Source of the DNA: CAZMVY01 sp964653435
Lineage (GTDB): Bacteria; Planctomycetota; Phycisphaerae; UBA1845; PWPN01
NCBI GenBank assembly: GCA_964653435.1
Contig: CAZZFA010000015.1
Span: forward strand, 1 to 64,000
Direction: 5' to 3'
DNA length: 64,000 nt
Made by a program: the position numbers and the translations under genes
Notes under the pieces: generated by a model
Told to the model about the DNA's origin: nothing
Databases searched by the model: none
The model's input: only the letters and a program-made list of their open reading frames with translations
Shown: positions 7,615-15,007 of the stretch, piece by piece
Numbering within the stretch: position 1 is the first letter of the stretch
Layout of the letters: every line of letters begins with the position of its first letter

Positions 7615-8793
7615 ATGCTGATTCTGGTCGCCAACATCGGCAGCACGTCGTTCAAGTTCAAGCTCTTCGACATGGCGAAGGGGCAGAAGGAGCTTGCGCG
7701 AGGCGGGGCCGAGCGGATCGGCAAGGACGACGCCCGCGTGAACGTCGGCGAGGCGCAATGGACCGGCCGCCTGACCGACCACGCGGCGGCCATCGACAAA
7801 TGCCTCTCGCTGCTGCCCGACCGCGAGCTGCGGATCGACGCGATCGGTTTCAAGGCCGTCCACGGCGGGCCGATCCGCGGAGCCGTCCGCGTGACGCCGG
7901 ACGTGATCGCCACGATGGAGGAATTCGCCGACGTGGCCCCGGCGCACAACCCGCCCTATGTCGCGGCGATGAAGGCTTTCGCCCGGACGCTGCCGAACGT
8001 GCCGCAGGTCGCGGCGTTCGAGACGGCCTTCCATCAGACGATTCCCCCGTCGCGGACGACGTACGCCGTGCCCTGGGAGTGGACGCAGGCCGGCATCCGG
8101 CGCTACGGCTTCCACGGAGCAAGCCATCGCTATATCGCGGTGCGGACGGCGGAGCTTCTGAAGCGCGAGGACCTGCGGATCATCAGTTGCCACCTGGGCG
8201 GGAGCAGCTCGCTCTGCGCCATCGAACACGGGCGGAGCGTGGCGAACAGCTTCTCGACGACGCCCCAGTCGGGCCTGCCGCACAACAACCGCGTCGGGGA
8301 CTTCGACGCCTACGCCCTGCTCAAGGCCCTTCCGAAGTTCGGGCTGACGCTCGAACAGGCGCTCGAGGTGATGTCCCGGCAGGGAGGGCTGCTCGGCATC
8401 AGCGGCGTGAGCAACGACCTCCGCGAAGTCGAGCAGGCCGCCGCCGCGGGAAACGAGCGCGCCGCCCTCGCGGTCGACGTCTTCGTCGAAAGCGTGCGTC
8501 ACTACATCGGCGCGTACCTGGCGGTGCTGAACGGGGCCGACGTGATCGTGTTCACCGGCGGCATCGGCGAAAACGGCATCGCCATCCGCGAGCGGATCTG
8601 CCGCGGCTTCGACTACTGCGGCCTGGAGCTGGACAGGGAGCGGAACAACGTCCGCGGACGGGAGGCGACGATCTCCAGCGACGCCTCCCGCATCCGCGTA
8701 ATGACGATCCCGACGAACGAGGAGTGGGTTGTGGCACGACAGACGATGGATGTGTTAGGTGGAACCGTCAGTCCGGGACCCGCGAATCCGTGA
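7615..8793 (+). CDS. ackA: Acetate/propionate (acyl) kinase
   Basis: An ASKHA-superfamily kinase of 392 residues, the usual length. The phosphate-1 motif NIGSTSFKFKLF opens it; VHGGP, the catalytic-region GFHGASHRYIA, ISCHLGGSSSLCAI and the C-terminal FTGGIGENG are all intact. It converts the acyl-phosphate made by PduL to the carboxylate with ATP formation, the energy-yielding step of the microcompartment pathway. Unlike most housekeeping copies it is embedded among shell genes, as in described planctomycete BMC loci. No encapsulation helix is evident at either end, so it may act in the cytosol. A strong hairpin follows its stop. Confidence 0.95.
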   Translation: MLILVANIGSTSFKFKLFDMAKGQKELARGGAERIGKDDARVNVGEAQWTGRLTDHAAAIDKCLSLLPDRELRIDAIGFKAVHGGPIRGAVRVTPDVIATMEEFADVAPAHNPPYVAAMKAFARTLPNVPQVAAFETAFHQTIPPSRTTYAVPWEWTQAGIRRYGFHGASHRYIAVRTAELLKREDLRIISCHLGGSSSLCAIEHGRSVANSFSTTPQSGLPHNNRVGDFDAYALLKALPKFGLTLEQALEVMSRQGGLLGISGVSNDLREVEQAAAAGNERAALAVDVFVESVRHYIGAYLAVLNGADVIVFTGGIGENGIAIRERICRGFDYCGLELDRERNNVRGREATISSDASRIRVMTIPTNEEWVVARQTMDVLGGTVSPGPANP

Positions 8794-8795
8794 TT

Positions 8796-8818
8796 CCCCG
8801 GCGCGCGAGGCGCCGGGG
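8796..8818 (+). terminator. Strong intercistronic hairpin after ackA
   Basis: CCCCGGCGC (8796-8804) pairs perfectly with GCGCCGGGG (8810-8818) across a GCGAG loop. No T-tract follows, so it is not a classical intrinsic terminator. It may attenuate, protect an mRNA 3' end, or separate ackA from the downstream shell genes. Confidence 0.5.
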
Positions 8819-8885
8819 CGTGCATCAGCGGGTCGGCGGAATAACGGAAGAACGGAGTAACGGACGCAACTGCGGAGATACGCAA

Positions 8886-9161
8886 ATGGCACAGCAGGCG
8901 ATCGGGTTTATCGAGACGCGGAGCATGGTGGCGCTCGTCGAGGCCACCGATGCAGGGCTGAAGGCCGCGAACGTGGAATACCGCGGCTGGAAGCAGGTCG
9001 GCAGCGGGCTCGTCACGGTCTTCTTCGAAGGCGACGTGGCCGCGGTCAAGGCCGCGACCGACGCGGGGGCGGCCGCCGGCGCGAAGGTCGGCGAGATCGT
9101 TTCCGTCAGCGTGATTCCGCGCCCGCACAATGACGTGGCGAAGATCCTGCCGGCGAAGTGA
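8886..9161 (+). CDS. BMC-H hexameric shell protein 3 (GSG pore)
   Basis: A 91-residue BMC domain: AIGFIETRSMVALVEATDA, KAANVEYRGW, the pore loop QVGSGLVT, FEGDVAAVKAATDAGAAAG, and VIPRPHNDV at the end. The Gly-Ser-Gly triplet is the one found in PduA-like hexamers. It is closest to shell protein 1 in the helix regions, suggesting a within-operon duplication. The ATG lies 91 bp downstream of ackA; the upstream sequence GCGGAGATACGCAA carries the ribosome site. Confidence 0.96.
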   Translation: MAQQAIGFIETRSMVALVEATDAGLKAANVEYRGWKQVGSGLVTVFFEGDVAAVKAATDAGAAAGAKVGEIVSVSVIPRPHNDVAKILPAK

Positions 9162-9269
9162 ATGACGAATGCGGAAGGATGAAGGACTCGCCGCGGCGGG
9201 CCGCCGCGCCGCCTGCCGCCCGTCCCCGTCGTCCGCCGTCGGCGGTTCCCCGCAGCAAGGAGCTTTCCC

Positions 9270-9590
9270 ATGTTCATCGGCAAGGTGACCGGCAACGTGG
9301 TGGCGACGCAGAAGATCAAGAGCGTCGACGGCAAGAAGCTGCTCATGGTCGAGGCGTACAACGTGACGACGGACACACCGCCCAGGCTCAAGGCCACGGG
9401 CCGCGTGGCCATTGCCGTCGATGTGCTCGGGGCGGGCGAGGGAGAGTTCGTCCTGGTCACCCAGGGCAGTTCCGCCCGATTGACCGAGGATACGAAGAAC
9501 CTGCCGGTGGACGCGGTCGTGGTGGGAATCATCGACACCGTACAGGTCGGAGCGGAGTGCCTGTACTCGAAAGAAAGGGAAGGGAAATGA
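9270..9590 (+). CDS. BMC-P pentameric vertex protein 1 (EutN/CcmL family)
   Basis: MFIGKVTGNVVATQK opens an EutN/CcmL OB-like fold; VDVLGAGEGEFVLVTQGSSA is the textbook family motif and DAVVVGIIDTVQV the closing strand. At 106 residues it has the usual length. Pentamers cap the twelve vertices of the icosahedral shell. An AAGGAG ribosome site lies in GCAAGGAGCTTTCCC. It is the most canonical of the three BMC-P proteins in this operon. Confidence 0.95.
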   Translation: MFIGKVTGNVVATQKIKSVDGKKLLMVEAYNVTTDTPPRLKATGRVAIAVDVLGAGEGEFVLVTQGSSARLTEDTKNLPVDAVVVGIIDTVQVGAECLYSKEREGK

Positions 9591-9609
9591 AAGGCGGAAA
9601 AACCCGAGA

Positions 9610-9690
9610 GCGGAAAAACGAGAAGCCGGAAGGCCCGCGGGTCACTTTCCCGCGAGGTAGTCTTCCCGCGGTTCCGCTTTCGTCGTGGAG
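9610..9690 (+). repeat. Hairpin-bearing spacer before the aldehyde dehydrogenase
   Basis: The 106-bp spacer again has a purine-rich left part (GCGGAAAAACGAGAAG) and a pyrimidine-rich right part. CGCGGG (9636-9641) pairs with CCCGCG (9649-9654) over a 7-nt loop, and outer GCGGAA (9610-9615) can pair with TTCCGC (9672-9677). It ends in the GGAG ribosome site of the next gene. Confidence 0.5.
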
Positions 9691-9696
9691 ACAGCC

Positions 9697-11127
9697 ATGA
9701 GCACCGTACTGAACGACCAGTTGATTCGTGACGTGGTGGCCGAGGTACTGGCCCGACTGGGCAACGGCTCGGTGAAGCCGGCCGCCTCGGCGGGCAGCCC
9801 GGGGCAATGGGGCGTCTTTGCGGACGTGGACTCGGCCGTCCGCGCCGCCAGGGCCGCGCAGAAGCAGCTCGTCGCCGCGACGCTCGAGCAGCGCCGCGCC
9901 GCGATTCAGTGCATCCGCGACATCTGCATCAATCAGGCGGAGGAACTGGGCCGGGCGGAGCTTGCCGAAACGAAGATCGGCCGCCTCGATCACAAGATCG
10001 AGAAGCTCGTCAACGTCGGCAGGAACATCCCCGGCATGGAGATGATCACCACCGAGTGCGTCAGCGGCGACCACGGTCTGGGCGTCACGGAGCACGCGCC
10101 CTGGGGCGTCATCGGCGTCATCACCCCCGTCACCCACTCCCTGCCCACGCTGGCCTGCAACGCGATCATGATGATCGCCGCGGGCAACTCGCTCGTGTGC
10201 AACCCGCATCCCTCCGGCGCGCGGATCGCCTGCGAGGGCACGCGCCGGTTCAACCGGGCGATTCACGCGAAGATCGGCATCGAGAACCTGATCTGCACCA
10301 TCGAGAAGCCGACGCTCGAGACGGCCGACCAGATCTTCAAACACAAGGACATCGCCATGCTGTGCGTCACCGGCGGGCCGGGCGTGGCGAAGGCCGCGAT
10401 GGCCAGCAACAAGAAGGCGTGCGTCGCGGGGCCGGGCAACCCGCCGGTCGTCGTGGATGAGACGGCGGACATCGAGAAGGCCGCCGACGGCATCGTCCGC
10501 GGTGCCGCCTACGACAACAACCTGCTGTGCATCGGCGAAAAGGAGGTCTTCGTGGTCGCCAGCGTGGCCGACCGGCTCATGGATGCCATGGGCCGGCACG
10601 GCGGATTCCGCCTCAACGCCCAGCAGATCGACGCCCTCACGAAGATCGCCATCCACAAGGACGAGAAGAGCGGCCACTACGTCGCGGACAAGAAGTTCGT
10701 CGGACAGGATCCGTCGGTGCTGGCGCAGGCGATCGGCGTGTCGATCCCGCCGGGCACGCAACTGCTCTACGGCGAGACGGACGAGCACAACCCGTTCGTG
10801 CCGTGCGAGCAGATGATGCCGTTCCTGCCGATCGTTCGCGTGCCGAACGTGGACGAGGCCATCCGGCTGGCGGTGAAGTACGAGCACGGCTTCGGCCACA
10901 CGGCGATCATCTGGTCGAGGAACGTCGAGAACATGACGAAGATGGGCAAGGCGGTGGACACCACGCTCTTCATCAAGAACGGGCCGTGCATGGCGGGGCT
11001 GGGCGGCGGAGGCGAGGGCTTTCCGTCGTTCAGCATTGCCACGCCGACGGGCGAAGGCCCGACGAGCCCGCTGACGTTCACGCGGGTGCGTCGGTGCGTG
11101 ATGGTCGATAACCTCCGGATTCTGTAG
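9697..11127 (+). CDS. CoA-acylating aldehyde dehydrogenase (PduP/EutE-like), lumenal
   Basis: It oxidises the lumen aldehyde (lactaldehyde or propionaldehyde, inferred) with NAD+ and CoA to acyl-CoA for PduL. I start at ATG 9697, six bases after GGAG; the in-frame GTG 9685 is less likely. Residues 1-21 (STVLNDQLIRDVVAEVLARL) are a clear amphipathic encapsulation peptide, followed by a Gly/Ser/Ala linker. The dehydrogenase domain has HAPWGVIGVITPVTHS, CNPHPS, the cofactor segment VTGGPGVAKAAM, AGPGNPPVVVDETAD and the catalytic Cys278 in NNLLCIGEKE. At 476 residues it has the length expected for the PduP group. Its preceding spacer carries a hairpin. Confidence 0.94.
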   Translation: MSTVLNDQLIRDVVAEVLARLGNGSVKPAASAGSPGQWGVFADVDSAVRAARAAQKQLVAATLEQRRAAIQCIRDICINQAEELGRAELAETKIGRLDHKIEKLVNVGRNIPGMEMITTECVSGDHGLGVTEHAPWGVIGVITPVTHSLPTLACNAIMMIAAGNSLVCNPHPSGARIACEGTRRFNRAIHAKIGIENLICTIEKPTLETADQIFKHKDIAMLCVTGGPGVAKAAMASNKKACVAGPGNPPVVVDETADIEKAADGIVRGAAYDNNLLCIGEKEVFVVASVADRLMDAMGRHGGFRLNAQQIDALTKIAIHKDEKSGHYVADKKFVGQDPSVLAQAIGVSIPPGTQLLYGETDEHNPFVPCEQMMPFLPIVRVPNVDEAIRLAVKYEHGFGHTAIIWSRNVENMTKMGKAVDTTLFIKNGPCMAGLGGGGEGFPSFSIATPTGEGPTSPLTFTRVRRCVMVDNLRIL

Positions 11128-11252
11128 GCGCGCGGGAACATGCGAGCGACGAAGCGATCAGGCGACGAAGCGACCAGGGGCGTCCGCGCTGCGGTTCGCG
11201 CTCCCTCCGTCACTTCGCCGCTTCGCCGCCGCGGCGCGATGTGGACTGCAGC

Positions 11253-11522
11253 ATGGTAATCGGCCACGTAATCGGTCACGCGACCTCGACGATCAAGCAC
11301 CGCTCGCTGCTCGGCCGGCGGCTGGTCGTGGTGTTGCCGCACCGGGCGGCCAGCGGGGACCCGTTCCTGGCGCTGGACTGCCTCGGCTGCGACGTCGGCG
11401 ACGTGGTGGTCGCCAGCAGCGACGGGATCTTCGCGCGGGAGCTCGTGAACGACATGCAATCGCCGGCCCGGTGGACCGTCATCGGCCTGGTGGACAACCC
11501 GGAGGGCCAGCTCGTCGAATGA
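11253..11522 (+). CDS. BMC-P pentameric vertex protein 2
   Basis: An 89-residue EutN/CcmL-family protein: MVIGHVIGHATSTIK, then a central LDCLGCDVGDVVVASSDGIFA and a last strand TVIGLVDNP. The middle motif has Cys-Asp where canonical members have Gly-Ala-Gly, so it is a divergent paralogue of the gene at 9270. I start at ATG 11253; an in-frame GTG four codons upstream exists. Its stop overlaps the next start (ATGA, 11519-11522), which ties it to the RpiB-like protein. The 125-bp spacer before it has GCGACGAAGCGAC-type units and a complementary CTTCGCCGCTTCG run. Confidence 0.93.
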   Translation: MVIGHVIGHATSTIKHRSLLGRRLVVVLPHRAASGDPFLALDCLGCDVGDVVVASSDGIFARELVNDMQSPARWTVIGLVDNPEGQLVE

Positions 11523-12133
11523 GCCGCGCGGTCGTGACAGCCCGGATGCTTGAGGAGATGCTCGCGGCCCGCGGGCCGATCGAGCTGCCGCGCGACGCCC
11601 TGCTTACGCCCGCCGCCCGCGACTGGCTGCGCGACCGGAAGATCCCCGTCACCTGGCAGGATGCCCCCCCGGCCGGGGGTGTCGGCGGGCGGGTTCCGAT
11701 CGTCATCGACCTCAAGACGCCCATGCTGCGATCGCTGCTGATCGCGCTCGAGCGGATCCTCGGCACCACGGAGACGATCGACCCCTCGGAGAAGGCCGGC
11801 GGCATGGTCGCCGCCGTCCGCACGCTTTGTTCGGGCGTGGCGGCGGGGCGGTATCCGCGCGGGATCATCTTCGCGGAAGATGGCGGTCTGCCCGTGTGCG
11901 TTGCAAACAAGTGCCGGGGCATCCGGGCGGCGCTGGGGCTTTGCCTGCCGTCCGTGGAGCAGGCCGTACGGCAGTTCGCGGCGAACGTGCTCGTGATCGA
12001 GCCGGGCCGACAGACGATGCACCAGATCCGGCAGATGGTCCAGCGGTTTGTCACGCTGCGGGCGGGCGAGGCCGCAAAGGCCGCCCTGGAAGCGATCGCG
12101 GCGGCGGAAGGAGGGGCCGATGCGAATCGGTGA
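11519..12133 (+). CDS. RpiB/LacA-like domain protein embedded in the BMC operon
   Basis: The N-terminal 40 residues include LTPAARDWLRDRKI, a motif that also begins BMC accessory proteins such as EutQ- and cobalamin adenosyltransferase-like polypeptides. The remainder (about 55-195) resembles the ribose-5-phosphate isomerase B/LacAB fold, with VCVANKCRGIRAALGL and FAANVLVIEP matching the RpiB anion-binding region. The RpiB catalytic Cys-Gly-Thr-Gly motif is not evident. It is translationally coupled to the BMC-P genes on both sides (4-bp overlap before, 14-bp overlap after). It may be a sugar-phosphate isomerase or a structural/assembly factor; the activity cannot be assigned from the sequence. 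Confidence 0.7.
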   Translation: MSRAVVTARMLEEMLAARGPIELPRDALLTPAARDWLRDRKIPVTWQDAPPAGGVGGRVPIVIDLKTPMLRSLLIALERILGTTETIDPSEKAGGMVAAVRTLCSGVAAGRYPRGIIFAEDGGLPVCVANKCRGIRAALGLCLPSVEQAVRQFAANVLVIEPGRQTMHQIRQMVQRFVTLRAGEAAKAALEAIAAAEGGADANR

Positions 12134-12440
12134 AGTCATCGGGCGGGTGGTGCTTTCGCGCTGCGACCGCGAGTTCGAGGCGGGCCGCTTCCTGATCGTA
12201 CGGCCGTTCGACCTGAAGGCCCTCACGGGCGAGGCCCCCCCCACCGGCGAGGCGGTCGTGGCGTACGACGAACTGAGCGCAGACGACGGCATGCCCGTGG
12301 GCATCTCGGAGGGACGCGAGGCGGCGATGCCGTTTCACCCGAAGCCGGTGGCGCTGGATGTGTACATCGGGTGCCTGCTGGACGAGGTGGTGATCGAAAG
12401 CGAGAAGGCGCGAAAGCGACGCAGCGACAAAGCGACGTAG
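12120..12440 (+). CDS. BMC-P pentameric vertex protein 3
   Basis: MRIGEVIGRVVLSRCD marks the EutN/CcmL fold; the gene ends with PVALDVYIGCLLDEVVIES and a charged tail KARKRRSDKAT. It is the most divergent of the three pentamers: the central loop VVAYDELSADDGMPVGISEG lacks the Gly-Ala-Gly-x-Gly-Glu signature. At 106 residues it is full length. The start is ATG 12120, preceded by GGAGGGG and overlapping the RpiB-like gene by 14 bp. Three distinct BMC-P paralogues in one operon are a hallmark of PVM-type microcompartments. Confidence 0.93.
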   Translation: MRIGEVIGRVVLSRCDREFEAGRFLIVRPFDLKALTGEAPPTGEAVVAYDELSADDGMPVGISEGREAAMPFHPKPVALDVYIGCLLDEVVIESEKARKRRSDKAT

Positions 12441-12491
12441 CGGCGAAGGGGAGGAGGCGCACGGCGAAAAGCCGCAGCCGAGGAGGCCGGT

Positions 12492-13325
12492 ATGGTCAAC
12501 GAATGGAAAATCAAAGAGGAAATCTGCGAGATCGGACGACGCGTCTACGCCAAGGGCTTCGCCGCCGCGAATGACGGCAACATCTCGTACCGGCTCAACG
12601 ACAACGAGGTGCTCTGCTCGCCCACGCAGATCTGCAAGGGCTTCATGAAGCCCGACGACATCTGCAAGGTGGACATGAAGGGCAACCAGCTCGCCGGCCA
12701 CCGCAAGCGGACCAGCGAGGTCCTGGTACACCTCGAAGTGTACAAACTCGATCCGAAGGTCAAGGCGATCGTGCACTGCCACCCGCCGCATGCAACGGCG
12801 TTTTCCATCGCCGGCGAGCAGATCCCGACGTGCATCCTGCCCGAGGTGGAGGTGTTTCTGGGAATCGTGCCGACGGCCGACTACGAGACGCCCGGCGGCG
12901 TGCAGCTCGCCGAGACGCTGCGGCCGTTCGTCGGGCGGGCCAACATCTGCCTCCTCAAGAACCACGGTACGGTCTCGTGGGGCGACACGCTCGAACACGC
13001 GTACTGGTGGACGGAGATCCTCGACGCCTACTGCCGTATGCTCGTGCTGGCCAAGCAGATCGGCAAGGTCGAACGGATCGACCCGAAGAAGGTCGAGGAG
13101 CTTCTGGACCTGAAAGAGAAGTTCGGAATGGGCATCGACCCGCGGCGTCTGGAAAACGCCGACTTGTGCGTGAACACGGAGTTCGGGCGGGGCTTCGAGT
13201 CCCAATCGTGCGGCTGCTCTCCGGCACCCGCGCCGGGCGCGTCAACGGGTGCGGCGGCGAATGACGAGCTGGAGCGCCTCGTGCAGGTACTGACCGATCA
13301 GGTGATGGCGTCGCTGTCGGCATAG
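12492..13325 (+). CDS. Class II aldolase (fuculose/rhamnulose-1-phosphate aldolase-like), lumenal
   Basis: A zinc-dependent aldolase of the AraD/FucA family: NDGNISYRL and SPTQICKGFM form the phosphate-binding region, HCHPPHATAF supplies two metal-binding His, and LLKNHGTVSWGD the third. It would cleave L-fuculose-1-P or L-rhamnulose-1-P to lactaldehyde and dihydroxyacetone phosphate. After the catalytic domain (about 1-230) come a Cys/Ser/Pro/Ala/Gly linker and a C-terminal amphipathic helix (NDELERLVQVLTDQVMASL, residues about 257-275), a clear encapsulation peptide. Together with PduP- and PduL-like proteins it defines the lumen pathway. Length 277. The 51-bp gap before it carries a GGAGG site. 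Confidence 0.93.
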   Translation: MVNEWKIKEEICEIGRRVYAKGFAAANDGNISYRLNDNEVLCSPTQICKGFMKPDDICKVDMKGNQLAGHRKRTSEVLVHLEVYKLDPKVKAIVHCHPPHATAFSIAGEQIPTCILPEVEVFLGIVPTADYETPGGVQLAETLRPFVGRANICLLKNHGTVSWGDTLEHAYWWTEILDAYCRMLVLAKQIGKVERIDPKKVEELLDLKEKFGMGIDPRRLENADLCVNTEFGRGFESQSCGCSPAPAPGASTGAAANDELERLVQVLTDQVMASLSA

Positions 13326-13441
13326 CACCGGGTTGCGGGCTGTCCGTCCGGGCTTCGTTGCGGTGGTATCCTGAAGTCCGCGAAGCACCCGGGCAGGCCC
13401 CAGCCGGTAAGCCGGACAACGAGCTGACGGAACTGCGAATC

Positions 13442-14788
13442 ATGAACACCCCGAAATCGCTCGATATCAAGCTGGCGAAGATCAGGGCCAACCCCTCGTG
13501 CAGGGAGTTCATCATCGCCGACGCGAAGGACGCCGACATGGCGCACGGCATCGGCGCGCCGGGCAAGTCGCCCGAGCATTACTCCCAGGAGGGCAGGTTC
13601 CGCACCATGCCGGAGTTCTGCGAAATCATCCGGCAGATCGTGCATCAGGGCCTCGTGGACATCATGCTGATGTCCGCGTACGTGAACGACCGTCTCACCA
13701 TCCAGGAGCGGCTGTTCGACAACTCGCACGTGACGCCCGCCGCCCGCGCCAACGACACGACCGACATCCACGTCATCCGCGGCGGCGTGTACACGTCGCA
13801 GCCGTCGCTGCCGTTCCGCACAACGACGATCGACCACATACAGTGCGGCCACATCGACTGCGAGGCCGGCGAGCGGATCCGCGGTGCAAACCTCGGGCTC
13901 TACAGCGTGACGTTCAACAACGACGCCGAGCGCGACCGGCACACCCTGCAGGAGTACAAGGAGTTCCGCATCGAGGCGGAGCGGAAGGGCTTCCGTCACT
14001 TCCTGGAGGTCTTCGACGCCAACGCCCCCGTGAACCCGATCCCGTCGGACAAGTTCGGCGGATTCGTGAACGACATCATCGTGCGTACCCTCGGCGGCGT
14101 GCCGGAAGCCGGGCGCCCGCTCTTTCTCAAGATGGTCTACCACGGCCCCAAGTGGATGGAGGAGTTGTGCCGCTTCGACCCGACCCTGATCGTCGGCATC
14201 CTCGGCGGGGCCGCCGGAACCACCTACGACGCCTTCAAGCTCATCGCCGAGGCGCAGAAATACGGAGCGAAGGTCGCGCTCTTCGGCCGCAAAATCAACT
14301 ACTCCGAGAACCAGCTCGCCTTCATCGAGATGCTCCGTCGCATCGTGGACGGGCAGATCTCTCCGGAAGAGGCCGTTCGCGCGTATCATGGCATCCTGCA
14401 GGGGCTCGGCATCAAGCCGCTGCGATCGCTCGAAGATGACATGAAGCTGCAGACCAACGTGATGAGCTACAGTTCGTCCGGCGTGGTTGTCCCCCAGACG
14501 CACGAGCCGGCCGGCACCCGACCCGCCGTCCCCCCCCAACCGGCACCGGCCGGGCGAGCCACGGGTTCGCCGGTCGCCCGCCCCACGGGAGCAGCGCCGC
14601 CGTCCGGGAGCGTGGCCGCGACGAGCAAGCCGACGACGCCCGCGCCGCCGCCTGAGACCGCCGCCGCGGAGACGCCGCCGGGCGCAAAGCTCGACTTCCC
14701 GCGCAAGGCCGACGGCTCGCCGGATTTCGCCAAAATGACGCCGGCGCAGCGCCTCGCCTATCACCGCTCGCGGCTGGCAAACCTGTAG
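13442..14788 (+). CDS. Unrecognised TIM-barrel-like BMC-locus protein with Pro/Ala linker and C-terminal tail
   Basis: I start at ATG 13442 (448 residues); an upstream TTG at 13358 is unlikely. Residues 1-347 look like a (beta/alpha)8 aldolase-type fold: FIIADAKDADMA and VDIMLMSAYVND early, IVGILGGAAGTTYDAFKLI and KVALFGRKINYSE as the last strands, then EEAVRAYHGILQGLGIKPL. A class I aldolase or DeoC-like superfamily origin is my best guess; no catalytic Lys is certain. Residues 348-415 are a low-complexity Pro/Ala/Thr linker. Residues 416-448 end in the compact segment PDFAKMTPAQRLAYHRSRL. This linker-plus-helix layout mirrors the encapsulation peptide of the neighbouring aldolase, so it may be a lumen enzyme. 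It is the last gene of the operon. Confidence 0.6.
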   Translation: MNTPKSLDIKLAKIRANPSCREFIIADAKDADMAHGIGAPGKSPEHYSQEGRFRTMPEFCEIIRQIVHQGLVDIMLMSAYVNDRLTIQERLFDNSHVTPAARANDTTDIHVIRGGVYTSQPSLPFRTTTIDHIQCGHIDCEAGERIRGANLGLYSVTFNNDAERDRHTLQEYKEFRIEAERKGFRHFLEVFDANAPVNPIPSDKFGGFVNDIIVRTLGGVPEAGRPLFLKMVYHGPKWMEELCRFDPTLIVGILGGAAGTTYDAFKLIAEAQKYGAKVALFGRKINYSENQLAFIEMLRRIVDGQISPEEAVRAYHGILQGLGIKPLRSLEDDMKLQTNVMSYSSSGVVVPQTHEPAGTRPAVPPQPAPAGRATGSPVARPTGAAPPSGSVAATSKPTTPAPPPETAAAETPPGAKLDFPRKADGSPDFAKMTPAQRLAYHRSRLANL

Positions 14789-15007
14789 ACGCGCCGGCGG
14801 CCGGAACCGGACACAGACCACCCGTGGGCACGTGATGGCGAGCCCTGCGGGCCGGGGGCTTGCTGCACTGTGGATTCGTCGGGGAAGGCGACGCCGCCCA
14901 GGTGTGAATCGGGCTCCGAGAGACCTTGTTGCCCCGCGTGCAACCCGGACGATACGATAAGCAGACGCGCCGTCGGCCCGGCACCACAACAGGATACCGC
15001 AGACTCC

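Noticed and set aside
13358..13441. Upstream start of the TIM-barrel-like protein
   Set aside because: The added 28 residues come from spacer sequence with no ribosome site; ATG 13442 begins the conserved-looking protein.
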